Notes: generated from the letters alone by a model not told the origin. DNA of 64,000 nt from Streptomyces sp. TLI_146 (GCF_002846415.1 NZ_PJMX01000001.1:7130001-7194000); one strand, 5' to 3'; counted from the stretch's first letter, positions 16,618 through 25,728 are shown. Numbers and translations are program-made.

Positions 16618-17015
16618 CGGTCGGCGACCACCGCGAACGCCTCGATCTCCATCAGGAGTTCGGGGCGGAACAGCGCCGCGACCTGCACCGCCGAGCTGGC
16701 GGGGAGCCGGCCGCTGTCGAGGTGCTCGTCCCGCGCCGCGCGGACCGCGGGCAGGTGGGCGATGTCGGTGACGAAGACGGTCAGCTTCACCACGTCGTCG
16801 AACGTCGCCCCCGCGGCCTGCAGACAGCGGCGCAGGTTCTCGAAGATCTGCCGCGCCTGTGCCACCGGGTCGCCCTCCCCGACCACGTTCCCCTTCTCGT
16901 CCAGGGCGCACTGGCCGGATATCGCGATGAACCGGCCGGTTCCCCACACCACATGGCTGTAGTTGACGCCGGGTGCGAGGCCGTCCGGGGTGGCGATGTG
17001 CGTCAGCGAAGTCAT
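16614..17015 (-). CDS. RidA/YjgF family protein
   Basis: A 133-residue trimeric-fold Rid protein (VNYSHVVWGTGRFIAISGQ at the start, AALFRPELLMEIEAFAV at the end). True RidA enzymes deaminate reactive enamines and imines using an Arg in a PxRxxV-type motif. Here the corresponding stretch reads PASSAVQV, with Ser in place of that Arg, so it more likely belongs to one of the non-archetypal Rid subfamilies without imine deaminase activity. Start ATG 17015 with AGGA upstream is preferred to ATG 17033. Its stop overlaps the start of the GNAT gene (TTGA), suggesting co-translation. Confidence 0.87.
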   Translation of the reverse strand: MTSLTHIATPDGLAPGVNYSHVVWGTGRFIAISGQCALDEKGNVVGEGDPVAQARQIFENLRRCLQAAGATFDDVVKLTVFVTDIAHLPAVRAARDEHLDSGRLPASSAVQVAALFRPELLMEIEAFAVVADR

Positions 17016-17072
17016 GCGTCCATCCTGGACCATGCCACTGACAACGCGGCCACCGGGATTTGGCCAGAACGG

Positions 17073-18113
17073 TCAGAGCAGGGTGAGCTGGGTCGGACCG
17101 GCCGGTTCCGGTTCCATGCGCCGCGGAATGCGCCGGGCCGCGCCCCGGTGCGCCGGTCCGATGCCGAACTCGGTGGCCAACTCGTGTACTTGGCGGGTGA
17201 TCCGGCGCTGATACCACTTCGGCGCGTAGGCCCCCTCCGCGTACAGCCGCTCGTACCGCCGCACCAGATGCGGATGGTGCCCGCCGAGCCACCCCATGAA
17301 CCACTCGCGCGCCCCCGGCCGCAGATGCAGCACCAGCGGCGTCACCGAGGTCGCGCCGGAGGCGGCGATCGCGCGGACCGTGGCGCGCAGCTGGTCGGGG
17401 TGGTCCCCGAGGAAGGGGATGACCGGGGCCATCAGGACGCCGCAGCCGATGCCGTGGTCGGTCAGCGTCCGTACGACGTCCAGACGCCGTTCGGGCGCGG
17501 GCGTGCCCGGCTCGACCGTGCGCCACAGCGCGTGGTCCACGAACCCCACGGAGACGGAGATGCCGACGTGGGTGACCTCGGACGCCTGCTGGAGCAGGTC
17601 CAGGTCGCGCAGGATCAGCGTGCCCTTGGTGAGGATGGAGAACGGGTTGGCGTGGTCGCGCAGCGCCTCGATGATCCCCGGCATCAGCCGGTAGCGGCCC
17701 TCGGCGCGCTGGTAGCAGTCGGCGTTCGTGCCCATGGCGATGTGCGCGCCCTCCCACCGCCGGGAGGAGAGGTGTCGGCGCAGCAGCTCGGGCGCGTTGA
17801 CCTTGACGACGATCTGCGAGTCGAAGCCGAGCCCGGTGTCGAGGTCGAGATAGCTGTGGGTCTTGCGGGCGAAGCAGTACACGCACGCGTGCGTGCAGCC
17901 CCGGTACGGGTTGACGGTCCACTCGAACGGCATCCGGGACACCCCGGGCACCCGGTTGACGATCGAACGCGCGCGGACCTCGTGGAAGGTGACCCCGCGG
18001 AACTCGGGGGTGTCGAAGGTGCGGGTCACCACCGCGTCCGCGTCGAACAGCGCGGCCGCGCCGCCCGCGCCCGGCCCCGGTGAATCGGTCTCGGCCAGAT
18101 TGTCCCAGCGCAT
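17073..18113 (-). CDS. Rv2578c-family radical SAM protein (spore photoproduct lyase-related)
   Basis: A 346-residue radical SAM enzyme of the SPL-like Rv2578c family. The [4Fe-4S] motif is CTHACVYC (Cys-x3-Cys-x2-Cys) in NPYRGCTHACVYCFARKTH, about residues 70-85, followed by SAM-site segments such as GTNADCYQ and TKGTLILRD. No activity is proven for this family to my knowledge; relation to spore photoproduct lyase suggests nucleic-acid repair. Start ATG 18113 has GAGGAGG 5 nt upstream. A near-consensus SOS box abuts its -10 element, in support of a DNA-damage role. Confidence 0.88.
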   Translation of the reverse strand: MRWDNLAETDSPGPGAGGAAALFDADAVVTRTFDTPEFRGVTFHEVRARSIVNRVPGVSRMPFEWTVNPYRGCTHACVYCFARKTHSYLDLDTGLGFDSQIVVKVNAPELLRRHLSSRRWEGAHIAMGTNADCYQRAEGRYRLMPGIIEALRDHANPFSILTKGTLILRDLDLLQQASEVTHVGISVSVGFVDHALWRTVEPGTPAPERRLDVVRTLTDHGIGCGVLMAPVIPFLGDHPDQLRATVRAIAASGATSVTPLVLHLRPGAREWFMGWLGGHHPHLVRRYERLYAEGAYAPKWYQRRITRQVHELATEFGIGPAHRGAARRIPRRMEPEPAGPTQLTLL

Positions 18114-18150
18114 GAACGCCTCCTCGGGCCTCTTCCGTAGCACTGACCTC

Positions 18151-18168
18151 AGAATAGAACATCTGTTC
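18151..18168 (-). promoter_or_regulatory. LexA-type SOS box next to the -10 element of the radical SAM gene
   Basis: GAACATCTGTTC (18157-18168) matches the Gram-positive SOS box GAACRNRYGTTC at all but one position. On the minus strand it directly precedes a -10-like TATTCT (18151-18156), so bound LexA would block the promoter. The box is about 45 bp upstream of the ATG. Confidence 0.65.
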
Positions 18169-18278
18169 CCATGATCGCAGCAACCCCGATTTTGGGGGCC
18201 CGGACCCGAGGTGATTGGCTTTGCCCACCCCGAATCCGGGCGTACCCCCCGGATGTCACGAGTGCTGGAGGAAGAGCC

Positions 18279-18722
18279 ATGGCGCAGGTCGAGGCCACCA
18301 CGGAGCGGATCATCGCGGCGAGCCCGGAGACGGTGTTCGACACCGTGGCCGACTACAAGGACAGCCGCCCGAAGCTTCTGTCCGAGCACTTCAGCGAGTA
18401 CCAGGTGCGCGAGGGCGGCGACGGCGAGGGCACCCTCGTCCACTGGAAGCTCCAGGCCACCAGCAAGCGTGTGCGCGACTGCCTGCTGGAGGTCTCCGAG
18501 CCGACCGAGGGGCAGCTGGTCGAGAAGGACCGCAACTCCTCCATGGTCACCACCTGGACCGTCACCCCCGCCGGGGAGGGCAGCTCCAGGGTCGTCGTCA
18601 CCACGGTGTGGAACGGCGCGGGCGGCATCGGCGGCTTCTTCGAGAAGACCTTCGCCCCCAAGGGCCTCAACCGCATCTACGACACGGTGCTCGGCAAGCT
18701 CGCCGCCGAGGTCGAGAAGTAG
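18279..18722 (+). CDS. SRPBCC (START-like) family protein
   Basis: A 147-residue single-domain SRPBCC/polyketide-cyclase-like protein, a helix-grip fold that binds hydrophobic ligands. It begins MAQVEATTERIIAASPETVFDTV, typical of the family's first strand and helix, and ends in the long C-terminal helix (GLNRIYDTVLGKLAAEVEK). No ligand can be named. Start ATG 18279 is preceded by GGAGGAAGAGCC. Divergent from the radical SAM gene. Confidence 0.85.
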   Translation: MAQVEATTERIIAASPETVFDTVADYKDSRPKLLSEHFSEYQVREGGDGEGTLVHWKLQATSKRVRDCLLEVSEPTEGQLVEKDRNSSMVTTWTVTPAGEGSSRVVVTTVWNGAGGIGGFFEKTFAPKGLNRIYDTVLGKLAAEVEK

Positions 18723-18975
18723 GCCCGACCCGACAGCCGGCCCCTGCGCGTTTCCGGTCACAGTCACCGGTTCGAGTGGTTTTCACGGCGGCCCGGTGGT
18801 GCGCCCGCGCGTCCCGGGTCGTGTGAAACGCGCTGATGGGGCGGTGGACGCGCGCCCCGCCAGGGCGAGTTGAGCTCCCCCGCCCCACTCCTCTTCCGCT
18901 TGCTCCCCATTAGCGCCCGATGCGCAGTATGTACGCCGCGCAGGCGAATCAGGCGGCGCGACGAGGGGAGCAGAC

Positions 18976-21453
18976 GTGGGTGGGATCACTCTGGTGAAGG
19001 ACCCGGCGCGAGGCGGGCCTTCGGGGGAGCGGCGCTGGATGCGGCGGGCCGCGCAGCAGCCGGCCCCGGAGTTCTCCGACGCGGCGGCGGTGGACGGGCC
19101 GCCGGTGGACGGGCCACCGGTCCCGGCGCCGGTGGAGGGTGCGAACGAGGCCCCCGTGGGGCTCACCCCGCGCCGGGTGCGGATGGTCTTCGTCGGCCTG
19201 ATGCTCACCATGCTGCTCGCGGCGCTCGACCAGATGATCGTGGCGACCGCGCTGCCGAAGATCGTCGGTGATCTGCACGGCCTCGACAAGGTTTCCTGGG
19301 CCGTCACCGCCTATCTGCTGGCCTCCACCATCGGGCTGCCCATCTACGGCAAGCTCGGCGACCTCTTCGGCCGCAAGCCCGTCTTCCAGTTCGCCATCGT
19401 CGTCTTCGTGATCGGCTCGGCGCTGGCCGGCTGGTCGCGGACCATGGACCAACTCATCGCCTTCCGCGCCCTCCAGGGAATCGGCGGCGGCGGCCTCATG
19501 ATCGGCGTACAGGCGATCATCGCGGACATCGTGCCGCCCCGCGAACGCGGCCGCTTCATGGGCCTGATCGGCGCCGTCTACGGCCTGGCCTCCGTGGCCG
19601 GACCCCTGCTCGGCGGCTTCTTCACCGACCACACCTCGTGGCGCTGGTGCTTCTACATCAACGTCCCCTTCGGCCTGGTCACCCTCGCCGTCATCGCCGT
19701 CGTCCTCAAACTGCCCCGGCCCGCGGCCCGCCCGCGCCTGGACGTCCTCGGCTCGCTCCTGCTCGTCGCCGCCTCGACGTGCGTGGTGCTGCTGACCAGT
19801 TGGGGCGGTACGGAGTACGCCTGGGGCTCGCGCACCATCCTGGGGCTGGCCGCCGGAGCGCTCGGCACGACCCTGCTCTTCGTCGTCGTCGAGAACTACG
19901 CACGCGAACCGGTCATCCCCCTGCGGCTGTTCCGCGACTCGATCTTCAACATCTCCGGTCTGGTGGGCGCGGTCATCGGCGTCGCGCTCTTCGGCGCGGC
20001 CAGCTATCTGCCGACCTTCCTCCAGATGGTGGACGGCGCCAGCGCCACCGAGTCCGGGCTCCTCGTCCTGCCCATGATGGGCGGCATCGTCGCCGCCTCG
20101 ATCATCTCCGGACAGCTCATCAGTCGCACCGGCCACTACAAGATCTACCCGGTCCTCGGCAGCGCCGTCTCGGCCGTCGGCATGTGGCTGCTCTCCCGGC
20201 TGGAAACCGACACGCCCCGGCTCGACTACAGCGTCTGGATGGCCGTCCTGGGCATCGGCATCGGCCTGGTGATGCCGGTGCTCATCCTCGCCGTGCAGAA
20301 CGCCGCCGACCCCGCCGACCTGGGCACCGCCACCAGCGCCAACAACTACTTCCGGCAGATCGGCGGAAGCGTGGGCGCCGCCGTCTTCGGCACCCTGTTC
20401 ACCAACCGCCTGGCGCACTCCCTCGAAGACCGGCTCCCCGCGGGCGCCCGCCTCCCCGACCCTGAGTCGATCACCCCGCAGCTGGTCCACACCATGCCGC
20501 CCGCCCTGCGCGACGGCTACATCCGCGCGTACGCCGACGCGATGCCGCGGATCTTCCTCTATCTGGTGCCCGTGCTCGTGCTCGGCCTCCTGCTCGCCTT
20601 CTTCCTCAAGGAGAAACCGCTGGTGTCCCAGAACGCCCCCGCCGTCGAACCGGCACCCGTGCCCCACGCCCGTACGTCCAACGCCCCGTACACGAGCGGA
20701 GTTCCCGTCTGCGGAACGGTCCAGCACAGCGACGGGACCACCGTGCCGCGCGCCGCGCTCACCCTCGTCGACGTGCGCGGGCAGCAGGTCGGGCGCGGCG
20801 GCAGCGGCGAGGACGGGCGGTACGCGCTGAGCGTTCCGGGACCCGGCAGCTACGTGCTGATCGCGGCGGCCGGAGGGCACCAGCCGCAGGCCGTCTCGGT
20901 GACCGTCGGCGAGCGCCCGGTCGACCTCGACGTGGTCCTCGGCGGCGCCGGACGGCTGGCCGGATCCGTGGTCACCGCCGACGGCACCCCGGTCAGGGAC
21001 GCCGCCGTCACGCTCACCGACGTACGCGGCGAGGTCGTCGCCACGACCCGAAGCGGGCGCGAAGGAGCCTATGTGATCAGCGAGTTGGTGGCCGGCGAGT
21101 ACACCCTGGCCGCGAGCGCGCCCGCCTTCCGGCCCGCCGCGCTCCCGGTGAGCGTCCAGGCCTCGCGCGAGACCCGGCAGGACATCGAGCTCGCGGGCGG
21201 CGCGGTGCTGCGCGGCACGGTCAGGGCGAGCGGCGGACGGCCGGTCGAGGACGCGCGCGTGACGCTCCTCGACGCCGCCGGGAACGTCGTGGACACCCTC
21301 ACCACCGGCCCCGACGGCACCTTCCGTTTCGTCGACCTCTCGTCCGGCGAGTACACGGTGATCGCCGCCGGGTATCCGCCGGTGGCCACGGTGCTTCAGG
21401 TCGCCGGCGGCGGACGCACCGAGCGCGACCTCCAACTGGGCCACGAGGACTGA
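18976..21453 (+). CDS. DHA2-type 14-TM MFS drug exporter with three C-terminal carboxypeptidase-regulatory-like repeats
   Basis: An 825-residue EmrB/QacA-type drug:H+ antiporter. After a cytoplasmic tail of about 60 residues come the family motifs LDQMIVATALPKIV, GKLGDLFGRKP (motif A), RALQGIGGGGLM (motif B) and GLASVAGPLLGGFF (motif C), within about 14 hydrophobic helices ending near residue 545. Residues about 575-820 carry three repeated beta-sandwich units of about 80 residues (GTVQHSDGTTVPRAALTLVD, GSVVTADGTPVRDAAVTLTD, GTVRASGGRPVEDARVTLLD). These are more usual on secreted proteins, yet by topology should lie in the cytoplasm. Start GTG 18976 has GAGGGGAG upstream. Export substrate unknown. 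Confidence 0.9.
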   Translation: MGGITLVKDPARGGPSGERRWMRRAAQQPAPEFSDAAAVDGPPVDGPPVPAPVEGANEAPVGLTPRRVRMVFVGLMLTMLLAALDQMIVATALPKIVGDLHGLDKVSWAVTAYLLASTIGLPIYGKLGDLFGRKPVFQFAIVVFVIGSALAGWSRTMDQLIAFRALQGIGGGGLMIGVQAIIADIVPPRERGRFMGLIGAVYGLASVAGPLLGGFFTDHTSWRWCFYINVPFGLVTLAVIAVVLKLPRPAARPRLDVLGSLLLVAASTCVVLLTSWGGTEYAWGSRTILGLAAGALGTTLLFVVVENYAREPVIPLRLFRDSIFNISGLVGAVIGVALFGAASYLPTFLQMVDGASATESGLLVLPMMGGIVAASIISGQLISRTGHYKIYPVLGSAVSAVGMWLLSRLETDTPRLDYSVWMAVLGIGIGLVMPVLILAVQNAADPADLGTATSANNYFRQIGGSVGAAVFGTLFTNRLAHSLEDRLPAGARLPDPESITPQLVHTMPPALRDGYIRAYADAMPRIFLYLVPVLVLGLLLAFFLKEKPLVSQNAPAVEPAPVPHARTSNAPYTSGVPVCGTVQHSDGTTVPRAALTLVDVRGQQVGRGGSGEDGRYALSVPGPGSYVLIAAAGGHQPQAVSVTVGERPVDLDVVLGGAGRLAGSVVTADGTPVRDAAVTLTDVRGEVVATTRSGREGAYVISELVAGEYTLAASAPAFRPAALPVSVQASRETRQDIELAGGAVLRGTVRASGGRPVEDARVTLLDAAGNVVDTLTTGPDGTFRFVDLSSGEYTVIAAGYPPVATVLQVAGGGRTERDLQLGHED

Positions 21454-21587
21454 CTATTCTTCAACCAATTGCCCGGTACACGCGGGCGTGCGCCCTATTC
21501 CGGCGTTGCCCCGCGCAAGGCCTTCGTATGGCCGTACGGTAGGTGGCACAGCCGCAGATCCTTGCGGCGGGGAAGGAGCCTCCACCC

Positions 21588-24029
21588 ATGGACAGTGGCA
21601 CTCCGCCGACACTGCCGCGGCAGTCCGCCGTGGCCGGACGGATTCCGCTTGCCGTGATCGTCGTGGACGGCGACGGGCTGGTGTCGCACTGGTCGACCGG
21701 TGCGCGCCGGCTCTTCGGACCCGCCCGCGAGGAGGCGGTCGGCCTGCCCGCCCTCGATCTGCTGCCCGTCTCCGGCGCGCTGCGCGAGGACCGGCCCGGC
21801 GACGTCCTGCGCGAGCTCGACGCCTACGACGAGTTCGGGCCGGGCCTGGACGCCTCGCTCAGCGGCCTGACCTCGTACCCGACGGCCGGGCGGGCCACCC
21901 TCTCGGATCCGGGGCGGTCCCGCGTCGAGGTGCTCTGGTGGGCGTATCCGCTGGTCGGGCCGGGCCCCGGACGCCTGCTTGTGCTGGCGGCGGACGCGCG
22001 GCAGCTGCACGCCGAGCACCCGGGGCCGGGTGGCGGCGCCGTGGAGCGGATAGCACCCGGCTTCGGCCTGCACACCGAGTTCCAGGGCGCCGACGAGCTG
22101 GCCGGGCGGCTGCCCGAGATCCTGCCCAGCATGAGCGTCGGCGAGAGCTCCCGGATCGTCTCGCAGGTGCTCGAACTCGGCTATCCCGTCCTGGAGTTCA
22201 GTCAGCACGACCGGGTGCCGGTGACGCCCGACTGGGGTGTGCCCCGCCGGGCCGAGCGCAGGGCCGCCCGCGACGACGATCGGACACCGGCCATCGCCGG
22301 TGCGGCGCCCGCCCCCGAGTTCGAGCAGGACCTCGAATACGCCGCCGTGCGCGAGCGGCTGGAGTTCCTCAACGAGGTCAGTGGCCGAATCGGTTCCTCC
22401 CTCGATCTGTCCCGGACGATCCAGGAAGTGAGCGCCGCCGTGGTGCCGCGCTTCACCGATGTCGCGGGCACCTATCTGCGTGAACAGGTCATCGCCGGTG
22501 AGGGGTTCCCGGACGGGCCGCCGGACGAGACCACCCTGTGGCACCGGGTCGCCGTCGAGCACGTCGACGCGCCCGGGCGGTGGGACGACGTCGTACCGGT
22601 CGGCGAGTCCATGCCGTTCCCCGCGCACACCCCCTTCTTCCAGTGCATGACCTCCGGCGAGCCCGTGCTCGTCCCGCGCATCAGCGAGCAGATGGGCACC
22701 GCCATCGCCTCGCAGTTCGAAAAGCGCGACATCCGGCCTCTGATCAACGGCCGGTCGATGCTGGTGGTTCCCCTCAAGGCGCGCAATGTGGTGCTCGGCT
22801 TCATGATCCTGCTGCGCCACGCGGAGCGGACCGAGTTCAACGACATGGACCGGGTGACCGGCGCCGAACTCGCCGCCCGCGCCGGGCTCGTGCTCGACAA
22901 CGCCCGTATGTACACCTACCAGGAGAGCGTCGCCGAGACCCTCCAGGACTCAATGCTGCCGCAGGTCACCCCGCAGATGACCGGCTGCGACACGGCGACG
23001 CGCTATCTGCCCGGCACCCTGCTCGGCCGGGTCGGCGGCGACTGGTTCGACTCCATCAAGCTGCCCGGCTCCCGGATCGCCCTCGTGGTCGGGGACGTCA
23101 TGGGACACGGCCTCAACTCGGCCGCGATGATGGGCCAGTTGCGCACCGCCGTCCAGACCATGGCGGGCCTCGACCTGCCGCCCGCCCAGCTCCTGCGCAA
23201 CCTCGACGACCTGGCGCAACGGCTCGGCGAGCACTATCTGGCGACCTGCCTGTACGCGGTCTACGACCCCATCGAGGGTGAGCTGCTGCTGGCCAACGCG
23301 GGCCATGTGCCGCCGGTCCTGGTCCGCGCCGCCGACGGCCGCAGCGAACTGCTCGACCTGCCGACCGGGGCGCCCATCGGCGTCGGCGGAGTGCCGTTCG
23401 AGACCGCGCGCGTACGGGTCGAGCCCGGCGACCGGCTGGTGATGTGCACCGACGGCCTGGTCGAGGTGCGGGGCGAGGACATCGGCGTCGGGCTGGCCAC
23501 GCTCTGCGAGTCGGCCGCGCACCCGGCCGCCTCCATGGACGACGCCTGCGACACCATCATCCGCGCCCTCAACACCCGGGGCGGCCGCAAGGACGACGTC
23601 GCCCTCCTGATGGCCCGGCTCAACGGCATCGCGCGCGAGGACGTCGCCGAGTGGTCGCTCGCCATAGACGCGCGCGAGGTGGCCCGGGCCCGCGGCCTGG
23701 TCGTCGGCCGACTGCGCGAATGGGGCCTGGAGGAGGTGGCGGAGACCGTGGAGCTGTTGGTCAGCGAGGTCGTCACCAATGCCGTACGGCACGCGCACAG
23801 CCACCGGGTGCGGCTGCGGATGGTGCGGGCCGAGTCCCTGCGCTGCGAGGTCGTCGACGACGACCACACGCTGCCGATGCTGCTGCACGCCGGGCCGCTC
23901 GACGAGGCCGGGCGCGGACTGCGGGTGGTGAGTCGGCTGGCTCGCGAGTGGGGGACGAGCCGCACGGGCGAGGGCAAGACCGTGTGGTTCGAGGTGCCGC
24001 TGCCGCGCGGGGGGCGCACGAGGCGCTGA
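21588..24029 (+). CDS. SpoIIE-family PP2C phosphatase with PAS, GAF and ATPase (anti-sigma kinase-like) domains
   Basis: An 813-residue multidomain regulator. In order: PAS-like region (about 15-130), GAF domain (about 250-425, ENPxxLYMY-like NARMYTYQESVAETLQDSMLPQ linker), SpoIIE/PP2C phosphatase core (about 450-660; GGDWFDSIKL, VVGDVMGHGLNSAAMM, LLANAGHVPPVLV) and a HATPase_c module (about 685-805; LLVSEVVTNAVRHA). Such proteins set sigma factor activity through anti-anti-sigma phosphorylation. Start ATG 21588 has AAGGAG 9 nt upstream. The given end is GGRTRR at a run of six G. One added G would extend it by a coiled-coil-like tail to a TAG at 24092-24094. Confidence 0.92.
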   Translation: MDSGTPPTLPRQSAVAGRIPLAVIVVDGDGLVSHWSTGARRLFGPAREEAVGLPALDLLPVSGALREDRPGDVLRELDAYDEFGPGLDASLSGLTSYPTAGRATLSDPGRSRVEVLWWAYPLVGPGPGRLLVLAADARQLHAEHPGPGGGAVERIAPGFGLHTEFQGADELAGRLPEILPSMSVGESSRIVSQVLELGYPVLEFSQHDRVPVTPDWGVPRRAERRAARDDDRTPAIAGAAPAPEFEQDLEYAAVRERLEFLNEVSGRIGSSLDLSRTIQEVSAAVVPRFTDVAGTYLREQVIAGEGFPDGPPDETTLWHRVAVEHVDAPGRWDDVVPVGESMPFPAHTPFFQCMTSGEPVLVPRISEQMGTAIASQFEKRDIRPLINGRSMLVVPLKARNVVLGFMILLRHAERTEFNDMDRVTGAELAARAGLVLDNARMYTYQESVAETLQDSMLPQVTPQMTGCDTATRYLPGTLLGRVGGDWFDSIKLPGSRIALVVGDVMGHGLNSAAMMGQLRTAVQTMAGLDLPPAQLLRNLDDLAQRLGEHYLATCLYAVYDPIEGELLLANAGHVPPVLVRAADGRSELLDLPTGAPIGVGGVPFETARVRVEPGDRLVMCTDGLVEVRGEDIGVGLATLCESAAHPAASMDDACDTIIRALNTRGGRKDDVALLMARLNGIAREDVAEWSLAIDAREVARARGLVVGRLREWGLEEVAETVELLVSEVVTNAVRHAHSHRVRLRMVRAESLRCEVVDDDHTLPMLLHAGPLDEAGRGLRVVSRLAREWGTSRTGEGKTVWFEVPLPRGGRTRR

Positions 24030-24135
24030 ACCGGCTCGAACGCGAGGTGAATGATTTGCGCCGGGCGCTTGTCGGCGTGCCCTCGGAGCGATAGACCGAT
24101 CTTGACACTGTGCGTGCCAGCCTGGGGAGTCGGTC

Positions 24136-24861
24136 ATGAGTGTGACGAGTCGGTACAAGGACGCCTGGGAAGGGTTCTGGAACGAGGCCCCCGACGAGAC
24201 GGGTGCGGTGTTCTGGGACGCCGAACCCGCCTTGACGGCAGGTCCCCACCTGGCGCTCTTCGAGCCCCATCTGAGCGATCTGGCCCTGCCCATGGTCGAC
24301 TTGGGGTGCGGCAACGGCACCCAGGCCCGCTTCCTCGCCGACCGCTACGACAGCGTCGTCGGCGTCGACCTCTCGCCCGCCGCGGTGGAGCGGGCCAGAA
24401 GCCAGGACCCGGACGGGCGGGTCCGGTTCGAGCAGTTGGACGCGACCGAGGAGAAGGCCGTCCAGGACCTGCACGCACGCCTCGGCGACGCCAACGTGTA
24501 TGTGCGCGGGGTGCTCCACCAGTGCGAACCGGCCGACCGCCGGCCCCTGGCCGACGCCCTCGCCACGCTGGTGGGGACGCGCGGCCGGGCCTTCCTGGTG
24601 GAGCTCTCGGAGGCGGCCAAGCCGGTCCTGATGGGGCTCGCGCGGGACCCGGCCGGGGCGCCGCCGAAGCTCCGGCCGGTCTTCGCCCACGGCCTCACCC
24701 CGGGCGAGGTGGCCGACGCGGCCGTGCCCGCCCTGCTCCGCGCGGCCGGTCTGACGGTCGTGGCCCGCGGCGAACTGCCGCTGACCACGACCGAGTACCG
24801 GCCCGACGGCACCCGGATCGCGCTGCCCTCCAAGTGGTGGGTGGTGGGGCGCGCCGAGTGA
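24136..24861 (+). CDS. class I SAM-dependent methyltransferase
   Basis: A 241-residue methyltransferase with motif I at about residues 54-64 (VDLGCGNGTQA), an acidic residue ending the second strand (VVGVDLSPAAVERA), and a later NVYVRGVLHQ segment. It resembles thiopurine/UbiE-like small-molecule methyltransferases. Substrate unknown. Start ATG with GGGGAG 6 nt upstream. It is convergent with the LPMO gene, 15 nt apart. Confidence 0.82.
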   Translation: MSVTSRYKDAWEGFWNEAPDETGAVFWDAEPALTAGPHLALFEPHLSDLALPMVDLGCGNGTQARFLADRYDSVVGVDLSPAAVERARSQDPDGRVRFEQLDATEEKAVQDLHARLGDANVYVRGVLHQCEPADRRPLADALATLVGTRGRAFLVELSEAAKPVLMGLARDPAGAPPKLRPVFAHGLTPGEVADAAVPALLRAAGLTVVARGELPLTTTEYRPDGTRIALPSKWWVVGRAE

Positions 24862-24876
24862 GGTCCGGCGGGCGGG

Positions 24877-25728
24877 TCAGGAGTCCTTGCGCCGGCGCAG
24901 CAGCAGCACACCGCCGGCCAGCACGCCCGCCATGGAGACCGCCGCGACGGGCTGCGCCGCCGCGCCGAGCGCGAACGAGTCCTTCGACGGCGTGCCGCCG
25001 CCGTGCCCGTGGTGGCTGACGGTCGACTTGGCGGCGCCCGCGTCGATGCCCTGCTGGCTGGGCGCGGACGGCTGGGCCGCCGCCTGCGCGGCCTTGCCGT
25101 ACACGACGTCCGAGCAGCTGTAGAACGCCTCGGGGCTGTCGTTGCGCTGCCACACCTTGTAGATGATGTGGCGGCCGGTGCGCGCGGGCAGGTTCCCGGT
25201 GAAGTTGTAGTAGCCCTCGGTCGAGGTCCTCGTGGTGGCGTACGTGGCGACCGGCTGGGAATCCAGGTCGGACCACTTCAGCGGCTTCGTCGGGTCGAAG
25301 CCCTCCTTGGTGATGTAGAGAGTCATCGTCCCCGAGTGCGGGGCGGTCACCCGGAACCTGAACCCGAAGGAGCCCGCCGCCACGCCGGTGGCCGGCCAGT
25401 CGGTGCGGGCCCAGTCGAGCGCGCGGTACTTCTCGCGGTTGGCCGAGCACAACTTGCCGTCGGGGATGAGCTGTTGATGGTGCCCGTCGGCATTGGCGAT
25501 GTTGACCTCGTTCCAGTCGTAGAGCGGCTGGGTGCCGGAGTCGGCGACCAGGTCCTTGCACACTTGCGACTTGGGCGTCTCGGGGCCTTCCGCGTAACAG
25601 GCGGCGACCCGGCTGACGGGGTTGAACACGGCGCCGTGCGCGGCGGCGGGCGAGCCGGCGACGGAGAGCAGTGACGCGGACGCCACACCGAGGACACCGA
25701 GCGAGGCTGCTGTGCGTCGTACGGACAT
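24877..25728 (-). CDS. AA10 lytic polysaccharide monooxygenase, C-terminally membrane-anchored
   Basis: A 283-residue secreted copper LPMO (AA10), which cleaves chitin or cellulose oxidatively. A signal peptide (1-30, ending SPAAA) is cut just before His31, giving the required N-terminal His (HGAVFNPVSR). The second brace His is His131 in TAPHSGTMTLYITKEG, and the axial Phe is Phe202 in EAFYSCSDVVY. After residue 220 comes an Ala/Pro/Gln linker, a His-rich bit (SHHGHGGG), a hydrophobic helix and RRRKDS. It therefore ends in a membrane anchor without an LPXTG site. Start ATG 25728 has AAGGAG 8 nt upstream. Three DasR-like boxes lie upstream. Confidence 0.9.
   Translation of the reverse strand: MSVRRTAASLGVLGVASASLLSVAGSPAAAHGAVFNPVSRVAACYAEGPETPKSQVCKDLVADSGTQPLYDWNEVNIANADGHHQQLIPDGKLCSANREKYRALDWARTDWPATGVAAGSFGFRFRVTAPHSGTMTLYITKEGFDPTKPLKWSDLDSQPVATYATTRTSTEGYYNFTGNLPARTGRHIIYKVWQRNDSPEAFYSCSDVVYGKAAQAAAQPSAPSQQGIDAGAAKSTVSHHGHGGGTPSKDSFALGAAAQPVAAVSMAGVLAGGVLLLRRRKDS

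Noticed and set aside
18742..18780. Terminator after the SRPBCC gene (CCGGT...ACCGG hairpin)
   Set aside because: Stem of only 5 bp with a 7-nt loop and no tail; too weak to call.
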